Positions 45,087-53,896 of a stretch of DNA of 64,000 nucleotides are shown here, piece after piece. Both the position numbers and the translations under genes were made by a program. Within the stretch, counting starts at the first letter, position 1. Every line of letters starts with the position of its first letter. Origin of the DNA: an uncultured Christensenellaceae bacterium (GTDB taxonomy: Bacteria > Bacillota > Clostridia > Christensenellales > CAG-314); the NCBI GenBank assembly GCA_910586905.1, contig CAJUIV010000002.1, positions 31,009 to 95,008 on the forward strand, read 5' to 3'. The notes under the pieces were generated by a model. It was given only the letters and a program-made list of their open reading frames with translations. It did no database searches and had not been told where the DNA came from.

Positions 45087-46289
45087 TTAACCCAATTTTG
45101 CTTCAAGCATTGTTTCGCGAGCTATAACAAGTTCTTCGTTGGTAGGAATAACCAGTATTTTTACTTTGGAATCGGCAGACTGTATTTCCGCTATTTCTCC
45201 GCGCGGACAACTCGAATTTTTACGTTCGTCAAGTTTGACGCCCAAGTAATCCAAATTTTGCAACGACTTTCTTCGAACAACGTCGTCGTTCTCACCTATT
45301 CCCGCAGTAAACACAATCACGTCGACTCCGTTTAACGCGGCGGCGTATGCTCCGATATACTTTTTAACACCGTAAGCAAACATATTCAACGCCAATTCCG
45401 CGCGATAATTACCGTTGCTTGCCGCGTCGGACAAATCTCTAAAGTCTGACGATACTCCCGAAACTCCCAAAACGCCGCATTTCTTATTCAAATAATTAAG
45501 CGTTTCAGACACAGTCATATTCTCTTTTTTGGCAATATATTCGGCAGCGGAGTAATCAATATCGCCGCTACGTGTTCCCATCGGCACGCCCGCAAGAGGC
45601 GTGAACCCCATAGACGTATCTATGCACCTGCCGCCGTTTACCGCCGTTATTGACGAACCGTTACCCAGATGACACGTGATTATTTTTAAATCTTTAACGT
45701 CTTTTTTAAGGTATTTTGCCGCTTCCTGCGCTACGAATTTATGACTGGTACCGTGGGCTCCGTAACGTCGTATATGATACTTTTCGTAATGAGCATAGTC
45801 GATAGCGTACATATACGCATAATCGGGCATAGTAAAGTGAAATCCCGTATCGAACACCAAAACCATCGGAGTATTAGGCATTTCAGATAAGCACGCTTTG
45901 ATTCCCACTATGGCAGCGGGATTATGAAGAGGCGCTAAATCCTTTATTTCCTCCATAAGTTTCATAGACTCCGGAGTTACGAGCGTAGGCTTTTTAAAGG
46001 CTTCGCCCGAAGCGACGACGCGGTGTCCTACTCCGTCGATTTCAGACATCGAAGAAATCACCCCTATTTCGCTATCGGTCAATTTGTTTAAAACAAGTTT
46101 TACCGCAACGTTATGGTTCGGCATTTCAACTTCCTGCTCTATGGTACGTCCGTGCGCTTTATATATAAAATTAGAGTGCGCAATACCTATGCGTTCGCAG
46201 TTTCCTTTTGCAAGTACTCTTTCCGTTTCCATATCTATAAGTTGATATTTAAGAGAAGAGCTTCCCGAATTTATCACCAAAATTTTCAT
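45087..46289 (-). CDS. ackA: Acetate kinase
   Basis: Makes ATP from acetyl phosphate in acetate fermentation. N-terminal MKILVINSGSSSLKYQLID, RRYGAHGTSHKF, HLGNGSSITAV and FTAGIGEND identify it. Length 400. It is 17 bases after pta, so both steps from acetyl-CoA to acetate are in one operon, which suits a fermentative anaerobe. Confidence 0.98.
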   Translation of the reverse strand: MKILVINSGSSSLKYQLIDMETERVLAKGNCERIGIAHSNFIYKAHGRTIEQEVEMPNHNVAVKLVLNKLTDSEIGVISSMSEIDGVGHRVVASGEAFKKPTLVTPESMKLMEEIKDLAPLHNPAAIVGIKACLSEMPNTPMVLVFDTGFHFTMPDYAYMYAIDYAHYEKYHIRRYGAHGTSHKFVAQEAAKYLKKDVKDLKIITCHLGNGSSITAVNGGRCIDTSMGFTPLAGVPMGTRSGDIDYSAAEYIAKKENMTVSETLNYLNKKCGVLGVSGVSSDFRDLSDAASNGNYRAELALNMFAYGVKKYIGAYAAALNGVDVIVFTAGIGENDDVVRRKSLQNLDYLGVKLDERKNSSCPRGEIAEIQSADSKVKILVIPTNEELVIARETMLEAKLG

Positions 46290-46306
46290 TTACGTTTCTC
46301 CTTATA

Positions 46307-47302
46307 TTACAGCTGAGTTTGCAGCACCGTAATAGCTATGGCACCGACTATATCTTCCGCTTTGCACCCTCTGGATAAATCGTTCAGAGGTTTTGCAAAA
46401 CCTTGACAAATAGGTCCCACAGCCATAAAGCCGCCCAAGCGCTCGGCTATTTTGTAACCTATGTTTCCCGCTTGTAAATCAGGGAATATAAACACGTTAG
46501 CATGCCCCGCGACATCGCTGCCTTTAGCTTTCATTTCTCCTACGGATGGAACTATAGCGGCGTCGAATTGCAGTTCTCCGTCAAGCTTCAAATCAGGAGC
46601 TTTTTCTTTCGCTATACGCGTGGCATCTTGAACCAAAGTTACGTTATCGTGCTTTGCGCTGCCTTTGGAAGAAAATGACAGCATAGCGACTTTTGGTTCG
46701 ATTCCCGCTATCGCTTGCGCAGATTTCGCCGTAGCAATCGCGCAGTCGGCAAGTCCTTCTGCCGTGTACGTTGGATTAAGTCCGCAATCGGCGAATACGA
46801 CCAATCCGTCGGGACAATACTTATTGCCTTCAGGAGGACAAATCATCAAGTTGAAGCTGGAAACAGCGCTTACGCCGGGCGCGGTTTTGATTATTTGCAA
46901 TCCCGGACGCAGCGTGTTAGCGGTAGAATGACACGCTCCGGAAACAAGTCCGTCTACGTCTCCCGCTTTAAGCATCATCGCGCCGAAATACGTGCCGTCT
47001 TTTAAAAGTTCCGCGGCTTGTTCGGGAGTCATCCCCTTAGACGCGCGCAACTCGCACAGCTTAGCGTTATACGAAGTCAATTTTTCGCTGGTAAGCGGAT
47101 TTACGATTTCTACTCCGTCAAGATTTACGTCGGGATTATCGGTTTTAATTTTAACAGGGTCGCCCAGCAGTACGATACGGGCTACACCTTCTTTTGTAGC
47201 CATTTCCGCAGCTTTTACAACGCGGCTGTCCTCTCCTTCGCACAAAACTACGGTTTTATCGAGACTAGCGGCTTTACTTTTGATTTGTTCCAATACAGTC
47301 AT
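46307..47302 (-). CDS. pta: Phosphate acetyltransferase
   Basis: Converts acetyl-CoA and phosphate to acetyl phosphate. The 331-residue short form is typical of Firmicutes. Motifs include GLVSGACHSTANTLRPGLQI and DGELQFDAAIVP. It has an AAGGAG site and lies before ackA. Confidence 0.97.
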   Translation of the reverse strand: MTVLEQIKSKAASLDKTVVLCEGEDSRVVKAAEMATKEGVARIVLLGDPVKIKTDNPDVNLDGVEIVNPLTSEKLTSYNAKLCELRASKGMTPEQAAELLKDGTYFGAMMLKAGDVDGLVSGACHSTANTLRPGLQIIKTAPGVSAVSSFNLMICPPEGNKYCPDGLVVFADCGLNPTYTAEGLADCAIATAKSAQAIAGIEPKVAMLSFSSKGSAKHDNVTLVQDATRIAKEKAPDLKLDGELQFDAAIVPSVGEMKAKGSDVAGHANVFIFPDLQAGNIGYKIAERLGGFMAVGPICQGFAKPLNDLSRGCKAEDIVGAIAITVLQTQL

Positions 47303-47343
47303 AATTATCTCCTTTTAAAACGCTTTCTTTATTCGTTTATTTT

Positions 47344-47376
47344 GTGTATAATACACATGTTCGGATTTATGCTTAA
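47344..47376 (-). promoter_or_regulatory. Putative pta-ackA promoter with palindrome
   Basis: TTAAGC (47371-47376) and TATTAT (47348-47353), spacer 17. The -10 lies inside a perfect palindrome GTGTATAATACAC (47344-47356), which may be a regulator site. The -35 box is weak. Confidence 0.45.
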
Positions 47377-47481
47377 CTCAACGCGTATTACTTCATACAG
47401 TAAAAACGTATAACGAGGTTCTCATAATTAAGCGGATAAAGTATAGCATAAACGCGCGACCTTGTAAAGAAAATACGACGA

Positions 47482-48546
47482 ATGGAAAACAAAATGAAAA
47501 CGACTGCGATTATTTGCGAATTTAACCCTTTACACTCGGGGCATAAAAAATTATTAGACTATGCGAAAACCTTTTCCGATAAAGTTATATGCATTATGAG
47601 CGGAAATTTTACGCAACGGGGACTGCCCGCCTGCGCGGATAAATTTTCCCGAGCGACGCACGCCATAAAAGCCGGAGCGGATATGGTAGTTGAATTACCG
47701 ACGGTTTTCGCAACCGCTTCTGCGGAAAATTTTGCCCTTGGCGGAGTTAAAATCGCGCAAGAGCTTAATGTCGATTACCTATTGTTCGGAAGCGAATGCG
47801 GCGATATTCATCAAATCAAAAATTTTGCGGAAAGCTTAGACAACGTAGAAATAAACGAAAAAATCGCAAGAGAAGTTAAAAACGGCGTCAGTTATCCAAA
47901 AGCGGTTTTTTTAGCCACTCGGTCGAAAATATTAGAAAGCCCCAATAACGTACTGGCGATAGAATATGTGAGAGCTATACAAAAACTAAAATCCCGTATC
48001 GAGCCGATAACGCTAAAACGCGAAAACAATTATAACGGCGAGGCAAACGCCTACGCTTCGTCAAACGCTCTTCGCGCCAACAAAAGTTTGCGTTCCGTTT
48101 ACTCATACGATTATGTTCGCAAAGATATAGACGACGAAGTCGAAAATAAGTTTTGCTCGTTTGCAACATATTTTATGTCGCTTGCCTCGCCGCATCAATT
48201 AGAACGAATAGAAGGCGTTAACGAAGGTTTGGAAAACAGAATATACAATGCCGATAAATCAATGGGATACGAGGCGATGATATCTCAAATAAAAACGAAA
48301 CGTTACACGCGATTAAAATTGCAGCGAATAGTTTTAAACTTCTTGTTGTCGATAACGAAAGAAACGGCGGAAAAATACAAATCGCTTAATCCTTCAATCC
48401 AAGTACTGGCAATAAATTCGAGCTCGGTTTCCTTATTGCAATATATAAACGACTCCAACGACGAAATCACTCTTAAAGCCGACAGACTGTACTACTCGCT
48501 CTCGGGCAAAAAAGCTCCCAAAAAGCTAATCAAGATCGACGTTTAA
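47482..48546 (+). CDS. tmcAL: tRNA(Met) cytidine acetate ligase TmcAL (YlbM)
   Basis: Acetylates the wobble cytidine of elongator tRNA-Met using acetate and ATP. The nucleotidyltransferase motif is CEFNPLHSGHKK (His18, His21 counted from 47482), and MSGNFTQRGLPA follows. The start could be 47482 or the Met at 47494, where the family usually begins (MKTTAIICEFNP). At 354 residues it is shorter than the usual 400. It is divergent from pta-ackA, whose product acetate is its substrate. Confidence 0.9.
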   Translation: MENKMKTTAIICEFNPLHSGHKKLLDYAKTFSDKVICIMSGNFTQRGLPACADKFSRATHAIKAGADMVVELPTVFATASAENFALGGVKIAQELNVDYLLFGSECGDIHQIKNFAESLDNVEINEKIAREVKNGVSYPKAVFLATRSKILESPNNVLAIEYVRAIQKLKSRIEPITLKRENNYNGEANAYASSNALRANKSLRSVYSYDYVRKDIDDEVENKFCSFATYFMSLASPHQLERIEGVNEGLENRIYNADKSMGYEAMISQIKTKRYTRLKLQRIVLNFLLSITKETAEKYKSLNPSIQVLAINSSSVSLLQYINDSNDEITLKADRLYYSLSGKKAPKKLIKIDV

Positions 48547-48653
48547 AAACCGTATTTTACCAAAGAAACCGCGAAGACAAACAAAATTACAGTATTATGT
48601 GTGTAATAGTATTATGCAAAATTAACTATTGTTAAGATACAGCAGATAAAAAA

Positions 48654-48682
48654 TTCATAATTGATATTTTATTAAATAAAAT
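48654..48682 (+). promoter_or_regulatory. Promoter of ylbJ-like gene, leaderless
   Basis: TTCATA (48654-48659) and TAAAAT (48677-48682), spacer 17; the -10 ends 6 bases before the GTG start at 48689. No ribosome site is present. Confidence 0.55.
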
Positions 48683-48688
48683 ATATTT

Positions 48689-49582
48689 GTGAAATACTTA
48701 AAATGGACAACCACCGCTTTATCAATTTGTATAGTAGCTGTATTTATTTCCGCCCCTGCAAAATATATGCGAAGCTTCTTTGACGGTATAACTATCTGGG
48801 CATACAACGTTTTACCGGCATTGTTTCCTTTTATGGTAATCACTACTCTCACTTTGAAATTGCACTCGAAATTCAAATATTCGCTGACCGAATTTTTATT
48901 CAAAATAGACTGCGATTTCGCATTTATATCAAGCTTATTATGCGGATACCCTGTCGGAGCAAAAGCCGTTGCGGACAGCGCCGCCGACACTGAAACGGCA
49001 ACTGTTATGTGCAGTTTCTGTTCTTCGGCAAGTCCAATATTTATGATAGCAACCGTCGGAGCAAAACTTTTACAAAACTCTACGGCAACCGTAATCGTTT
49101 TTACCGCGCATTTATTTTCAGTTGTTTTAAACGGATTACTCTATCGTAAAAACATAAAAAATATCGTTACCTATTCCGACAAAACCAACGCGTTTAAAGC
49201 GTCGGATATAGGCGAAACCATTACAAATTCCGCGCTGTCTGTCATATCCGTCGGCGGACTTATAGCGTTGTTTTATATGTTGGCCGATATGATAAAAAGC
49301 TTTTTGCCTTTCGGTTTAAAAGACGATTTAACGGTTAGCTTTATACTTGGGCTTTTCGAAATGACAAACGGAATCTTCGGACTATGCGCTAACGCCGACA
49401 TACAAACTGCGACCGTACTTTGCAGTTCGCTGCTCGCTTTCGGCGGATTATGCGTTATCGCGCAATGTTACGCTTTTTTAAGTAAAAAGCAAATCAAATT
49501 TCTGTCAGTTATAAAAATGAAAGCTACGCAATCGTCAATCGCTACTATCGCAAGCTTTATTTTAGTTAAAATTTTCATGTGA
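48689..49582 (+). CDS. ylbJ: YlbJ-like sporulation membrane protein
   Basis: A 297-residue integral membrane protein with about eight hydrophobic segments. The stretch PALFPFMVIT, then LLCGYPVGAKAVADSA and CSFCSSASPIFMIATVGAK match the YlbJ / nucleoside-recognition-domain family needed for spore cortex formation in Bacillus. The start is a GTG without a ribosome site. It is shorter than Bacillus YlbJ (about 400). Its position near ylbM and coaD is as in Bacillus, which strengthens the call and hints at a spore-forming ancestor. Confidence 0.8.
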   Translation: MKYLKWTTTALSICIVAVFISAPAKYMRSFFDGITIWAYNVLPALFPFMVITTLTLKLHSKFKYSLTEFLFKIDCDFAFISSLLCGYPVGAKAVADSAADTETATVMCSFCSSASPIFMIATVGAKLLQNSTATVIVFTAHLFSVVLNGLLYRKNIKNIVTYSDKTNAFKASDIGETITNSALSVISVGGLIALFYMLADMIKSFLPFGLKDDLTVSFILGLFEMTNGIFGLCANADIQTATVLCSSLLAFGGLCVIAQCYAFLSKKQIKFLSVIKMKATQSSIATIASFILVKIFM

Positions 49583-49608
49583 AAACTCTCGGAATTTTCC
49601 GAGAGTTT
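49583..49608 (+). terminator. Bidirectional-looking hairpin after ylbJ
   Basis: Ten-base stem AAACTCTCGG with CCGAGAGTTT (49583-49592, 49599-49608), overlapping the bases right after the stop codon at 49580-49582. T run is short. Confidence 0.7.
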
Positions 49609-49718
49609 AATACTGTTATTTAAAATATTTTAATAGACACACTTACGATACTCAAGTTTTAAACGAATCTATTACAGCCTATTTATCTACCGCAAAGGCA
49701 AACTTTCCGCCAACAATT

Positions 49719-50726
49719 TTATTGCTTCTCTCGCTCGCTTAAAAAGCGCTGTAGGTATCCGAATACGAGTTCCGTATCTTCAATGGATAAACAGCCGTCC
49801 GTCCTCGAAACGCCGTACTCAGTCGATTTCTCGCCCTCGAATAGATAGCTTTCCAACATTACGCCGTTTATGCTAGTATTATTCACAACCTCTTTGACGT
49901 TTTCTATTTGACGTTTGGCTACTTTCCCGCTGTTGGCGTGATTCAAATCCGCAATTATAAAATCGTTTAAACCGCGCGTTTTAAGCAGAGTTTTTATGCG
50001 CGACACACTATTGAAATCTATATTAGAAAAATAGGCTGTTTCGCCGCGCGCATAGCTAACGCCTCCGCGCAAAACGACGTGAGCGTACCTGCAGCCGTTC
50101 GTTTCAATTTGATAACCGTTAAAAGGAAATACGTTCGGATTGCTTATTGCGCGCAAGGAATCGGCGGCTTTATACAAATCCCCGTCAGTACCGTTTTTAA
50201 CACCGCAGCAAACGTCCAAACCCGACGCAAACGCACGATGCAAACTGTCCTCACCGCTTCGCGCTCCGATAAACCAGTACGATACCAAATCGCTGAAATA
50301 ATCGTAGAGTTCCGGGTACAGCAGTTCGTCGGCGACGGGCAAATTATTTTCGATACAGTTTATCATCATTTGACGACAGCGAATTATACCTTTTTCCAAA
50401 TCGGCGGATTCGTTTTCATTTAAGTTAAAACACGTTCCCAAATAACCGCTTCCGTTGGAATGCGGTTTTGCCGTATAAATACGCGCAACCGTCAGTAAAC
50501 TTTTGCAGCGCGCCGATAAGGAGCTCAGTTTCGACACGTACTCCTTCATTGCGTCGGGCTCGTCAGCCGAACACGGTCCGCAAATAACGACAAACCGTTC
50601 GCGCGACAAAAAATTATTTTTTAAATCGATATCGAAACTATTTTTTCGCACGCGTAATTCATCTGCAAGGGGCGCAATTCGTCTAAAGTATTCCGAAGAC
50701 GGCAGTTTCTTTTGTTTATCGAACAT
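49719..50726 (-). CDS. DAHP synthase, class I AroG/AroF type
   Basis: Catalyses the first step of aromatic amino acid synthesis from PEP and erythrose-4-phosphate. GPCSADEPDAM, IGARSGEDSLHR, GVKNGTDGDLYKA, HVVLRGG, ADLNHANSGK and VMLESYLFEG align with AroG-type enzymes over 335 residues. The usual KPRT substrate loop reads TAKPHSNGSGYLGT, so the Arg after KP is replaced by His. This makes the activity less certain or the substrate altered. It is 1 base after coaD. Confidence 0.8.
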   Translation of the reverse strand: MFDKQKKLPSSEYFRRIAPLADELRVRKNSFDIDLKNNFLSRERFVVICGPCSADEPDAMKEYVSKLSSLSARCKSLLTVARIYTAKPHSNGSGYLGTCFNLNENESADLEKGIIRCRQMMINCIENNLPVADELLYPELYDYFSDLVSYWFIGARSGEDSLHRAFASGLDVCCGVKNGTDGDLYKAADSLRAISNPNVFPFNGYQIETNGCRYAHVVLRGGVSYARGETAYFSNIDFNSVSRIKTLLKTRGLNDFIIADLNHANSGKVAKRQIENVKEVVNNTSINGVMLESYLFEGEKSTEYGVSRTDGCLSIEDTELVFGYLQRFLSEREKQ

Positions 50727-50727
50727 A

Positions 50728-51204
50728 TTATTTTACCAAATACTTATAAATTTCATCGTAACAACATTCAGGCACGTATTCTTTGAAATCCCGATTAAAC
50801 TCGGCCAATTCTCGCACCAAAGAACTGGATACATGCCGATATTCTTTGCCGCCAACGACAAAAACGGTTTCGCCGTTCCAAAAAGACGCGTTAACGTCGC
50901 ACAAATCTATGACCGACTGCAAATCCAGCGCGTTGCGGATAGACTTAATCATAACGCTTGCGTTAACGCTTTTACAATAGTCCGTCATCAAACCGTCGTA
51001 CGTTTCCACTACCGCATTATTTATATGCTTAATCGCGCGCTTTAACGATTCCGTACGCGCGTCCAAAGGAATAGCGTAACTTTTATTGACGTTAATTCCT
51101 ATTACGACGTAAAGCTTATCGACAAGTTTAGACGCTTTTTCGATAGCGTCAACGTGTCCTTTCGTTACGGGACAAAACGAACCCGCATATACGCCTATTC
51201 TCAT
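50728..51204 (-). CDS. coaD: Phosphopantetheine adenylyltransferase
   Basis: Adenylates phosphopantetheine in coenzyme A synthesis. MRIGVYAGSFCPVTKGHVDA gives the TxGH motif (Thr14, His17); the C-terminal SSSLVREL is the nucleotide-binding end. The middle motif, usually RGLR near SDFEYE, reads KSIRNALDLQSVIDLC, a divergent form. Length 158. Start overlaps the rsmD stop. Confidence 0.88.
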   Translation of the reverse strand: MRIGVYAGSFCPVTKGHVDAIEKASKLVDKLYVVIGINVNKSYAIPLDARTESLKRAIKHINNAVVETYDGLMTDYCKSVNASVMIKSIRNALDLQSVIDLCDVNASFWNGETVFVVGGKEYRHVSSSLVRELAEFNRDFKEYVPECCYDEIYKYLVK

Positions 51205-51740
51205 TATTTACTCCTTTTGTAAAAATCGAATTTTACGCTTCCGATTTTTCGGATATCATATACCGATAAATCTCCTACCGCTTCAAGCAAATCGTCAGCC
51301 GCAGCATGCTCGCAAACCACTATTCCGTCTTCGCTCAATAAATTTTTGTCGCTTATAATTTTTAAAACGTCGTCGTAATATGCCGATTGATACGGCGGAT
51401 CCACAAAAATAACGTCAAACGTCGTATCCAATTTGCACAAACACGTTTTATAATCTCCGAATACGATATTCGGAATTTCGCCTATTTTCAGAAAATTCCG
51501 CTTAATCGCGGCAATCGACAAGGCGTTATTGTCGCATAAAACCGCTTTTTTTGCGCCTCTGCTCAAACTCTCTATAGCCAACTGCCCCGAACCGGCAAAC
51601 AAATCCAATACCGCTGCGTTTTGCAACTTGAAATTTAAAATATTAAACAACGTTTCCTTTGTTCTGTCCAAGGTGGGACGCGCTTCGCCGCTTGGCGCGG
51701 TCAAAGTCATACCTTTGTATTTACCGGCTATCACTCTCAT
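51204..51740 (-). CDS. rsmD: 16S rRNA (guanine-966-N2)-methyltransferase RsmD
   Basis: Starts MRVIAGKYKGMTLTAPSGEA as in the family. The SAM motif VLDLFAGSGQLAIESLSRGA and the catalytic DPPY (VIFVDPPYQSAYY) are present in 178 residues. It leads rsmD-coaD-aroG. The -10 box ends 9 bases before the ATG and no ribosome site is visible. Confidence 0.95.
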   Translation of the reverse strand: MRVIAGKYKGMTLTAPSGEARPTLDRTKETLFNILNFKLQNAAVLDLFAGSGQLAIESLSRGAKKAVLCDNNALSIAAIKRNFLKIGEIPNIVFGDYKTCLCKLDTTFDVIFVDPPYQSAYYDDVLKIISDKNLLSEDGIVVCEHAAADDLLEAVGDLSVYDIRKIGSVKFDFYKRSK

Positions 51741-51749
51741 AACTTAAAT

Positions 51750-51778
51750 ATTTTACAACAATATTGAAATTTAGTAAA
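51750..51778 (-). promoter_or_regulatory. Promoter of rsmD, nearly leaderless
   Basis: TTTACT (51773-51778) and TAAAAT (51750-51755), spacer 17, ending 9 bases before the ATG at 51740. Confidence 0.65.
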
Positions 51779-51801
51779 GAATATTTTTAGCAAAGCGCGA
51801 T

Positions 51802-52800
51802 TCAGCGTAAATTACACAGCAATTCGTACACGATAACTTTGTCGTTAGATAAGTTTACACCGTCTCCGAGAAGTATAGCATCGTCGCCTACGGACACGTC
51901 GTTCACACCTATATCCACCATCGACATAGCCATGCAAACGGCGACGATTTTGCAAAATTTGCCGTTTATTTTAACGTAAGAACCGACTAACGCACGAGAG
52001 AGTCCGCTAGCGTATCCGGTATTTATTACCGCAATACGCGTAAAAGAATCCGGAACGAACACGCCTCCGTAACCGACTACACTGCCGCAATCAACCGAAC
52101 GCACGGCTATAACCCTTGCGGACACTTTTTTAGCAGGAATTAAACGCTCGTTTCCGTAACCATACAAACCCAAACCGATTCTTACCATGTCCAAACGGTA
52201 TTTATCGGATAAAAGCGCAGCGGAACTATTTGCAATATGTTTGATTAAATCTTTGCCCAAACCGTCGCCAAGAGAGTTTGCGCAGTACAGAAAATACTCG
52301 TACTGCTTGTCGCACGCATCGAGAGTATCTCCCCAAAAATGCGAATATACTCCTTGTACGTCGATATAACCGCATTTTTTTATTGCTTTTAAAAGCGGTT
52401 TTATATCCGAAACAGAAAAACCCAACCGCGACATACCGCTGTCTATTTTTATATGTACTTTCGCCTTTACGTTCATACTCTTTGCCGCTTCGCAAACTGT
52501 CATTAACGTATCGAAACTGTCTACGGTAAGCAGGCATTTTGTCTTTATCGCCTTGCAAGTATTCGCATAATCTTGAGGCAAAAGTATCAATACTTCCCGA
52601 GAGCAATCCGCTGCTTTTTCCGCTTCGTCCACACTGCCTACCGCAAAGAAATCGACGGCGCCGGAAAGAAATCTCGCCGTATGTACGATACCGTGTCCGT
52701 AAGCGTCGTTTTTTATAACCGCGCACAATTTGGCGTTTCCTATGATACTTTTAAAATACCGCGCGTTTTTAATTATCGCGTCAAAATCGATTTTTTGCAA
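51802..52800 (-). CDS. alr: Alanine racemase
   Basis: Makes D-alanine for peptidoglycan with PLP. I place the start at the TTG at 52800 because AAAGGAG stands 6 bases before it and the product MQKIDFDAIIKNARYF matches the family start; upstream ATGs lie in the promoter. PLP-binding Lys30 is in VIKNDAYGHG, and GYASGLSRALVG carries the catalytic tyrosine. Length 332 is slightly short of the usual 360-380. Confidence 0.9.
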   Translation of the reverse strand: MQKIDFDAIIKNARYFKSIIGNAKLCAVIKNDAYGHGIVHTARFLSGAVDFFAVGSVDEAEKAADCSREVLILLPQDYANTCKAIKTKCLLTVDSFDTLMTVCEAAKSMNVKAKVHIKIDSGMSRLGFSVSDIKPLLKAIKKCGYIDVQGVYSHFWGDTLDACDKQYEYFLYCANSLGDGLGKDLIKHIANSSAALLSDKYRLDMVRIGLGLYGYGNERLIPAKKVSARVIAVRSVDCGSVVGYGGVFVPDSFTRIAVINTGYASGLSRALVGSYVKINGKFCKIVAVCMAMSMVDIGVNDVSVGDDAILLGDGVNLSNDKVIVYELLCNLR

Positions 52801-52817
52801 AACTTTCTCCTTTATTA

Positions 52818-52846
52818 AGTTTAATATCATCAAATATATTTACCAA
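52818..52846 (-). promoter_or_regulatory. Promoter of alr
   Basis: TTGGTA (52841-52846) and TAAACT (52818-52823), spacer 17. Its -35 box overlaps the -35 box of the divergent promoter at 52839. Confidence 0.6.
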
Positions 52847-52867
52847 ATAAGTTTATTGTGCTAAAAT
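52839..52867 (+). promoter_or_regulatory. Divergent leaderless promoter of the gene at 52874
   Basis: TTTACC (52839-52844) and TAAAAT (52862-52867), spacer 17; 6 bases before the ATG. No ribosome site. Confidence 0.65.
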
Positions 52868-52873
52868 AGCGCT

Positions 52874-53341
52874 ATGAGATTTCAAGCATATTTTACTCCG
52901 GTTATAAAAGTATTATTATACGTAATGGCGACAATTTCGTTTGTAGGAACGATTATAGGTATACTCGCGCTTGCAAAAGTACCAATCGAACTTTCGCAAA
53001 GGCAGGCGATCCTGCTAATTAGCGTATGCCCGTTATGCACGATTATTGCTCTGCTTTTTGCAACTTTGCATTACAGAGTCGAAACAAAATATTTGAGATT
53101 ATATATCGGATTCATCGACATTTTCGGCGGACGCGTGCAAATAGATAAAATACTAAATATAGTTTTAGATAACGGAGCAATGTATATCAGTTACCTTTAT
53201 AAGGACGGAGTCGACCCCATAATCACCGCAATAGTCATAAATCCGAAACGCTACAATCAAATGAAAGAATTGCTTATTGCGCGTAATCCCAATATTGAAT
53301 TTTACGAAACGAAAAATGAATCTTCTGATAGCAAGCAATAA
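52874..53341 (+). CDS. Small membrane protein with PH-like domain
   Basis: A 155-residue protein with two transmembrane helices (about 9-33 and 44-64) followed by a cytoplasmic domain of about 85 residues that looks like a bacterial PH fold (LRLYIGFIDIFGGRVQIDKI). Family not recognised beyond this. It precedes and overlaps rdgB by 26 bases, and lies opposite alr. Confidence 0.75.
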   Translation: MRFQAYFTPVIKVLLYVMATISFVGTIIGILALAKVPIELSQRQAILLISVCPLCTIIALLFATLHYRVETKYLRLYIGFIDIFGGRVQIDKILNIVLDNGAMYISYLYKDGVDPIITAIVINPKRYNQMKELLIARNPNIEFYETKNESSDSKQ

Positions 53342-53894
53342 TTCACAAAAAATAAAAGAAATTAAATCTATTTTAAAAGACAGATTTGACAATATCGTAA
53401 GCCTTAAAGAAGCCAAAATAAATTGCGACCCCGAAGAAAACGGTCAGACCTTTTACGAAAACGCTTTGATAAAAGCCAACGAAATTGCCAAACACACTTC
53501 TTTCGCCGTATTAGCGGACGATACGGGGCTGTGCGTAAACAGCCTAAACGGAGAACCTGGCGTATACTCCGCAAGATACGGAGGTGATCACGACAACGCA
53601 AAAAATCGTAATAAATTATTGGAAAAATTACAGCAAAAAAGCGACCGTTCCGCATATTTTCAAACCGCAGTCGTTCTGCGTTATCCCGACGGGACCACTT
53701 TTGCCGCCGACGGACGCGTGGACGGGCGTATTTTGGAAAGAGAAACAGGCGGCAACGGCTTCGGCTACGATTGCATATTCTTCTGCGACGAGTTAGGCAA
53801 AAGCTTCGGCGAAGCTACGGAAGAAGAAAAAAACGCCGTGAGCCACCGCTCCCGCGCGTTGAGAAATCTACTAAATAAATTAAAATACAACTAA
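53316..53894 (+). CDS. rdgB: dITP/XTP pyrophosphatase RdgB
   Basis: A house-cleaning nucleotide pyrophosphatase. The start MNLLIASNNSQKIKEIKSIL (ATG 53316) is the family start. ADDTGLCVNSLNGEPGVYSA and the C-terminal EKNAVSHRSRAL are diagnostic. Length 192. Its first 26 bases overlap the upstream gene. Confidence 0.95.
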   Translation: MNLLIASNNSQKIKEIKSILKDRFDNIVSLKEAKINCDPEENGQTFYENALIKANEIAKHTSFAVLADDTGLCVNSLNGEPGVYSARYGGDHDNAKNRNKLLEKLQQKSDRSAYFQTAVVLRYPDGTTFAADGRVDGRILERETGGNGFGYDCIFFCDELGKSFGEATEEEKNAVSHRSRALRNLLNKLKYN

Positions 53895-53896
53895 AC

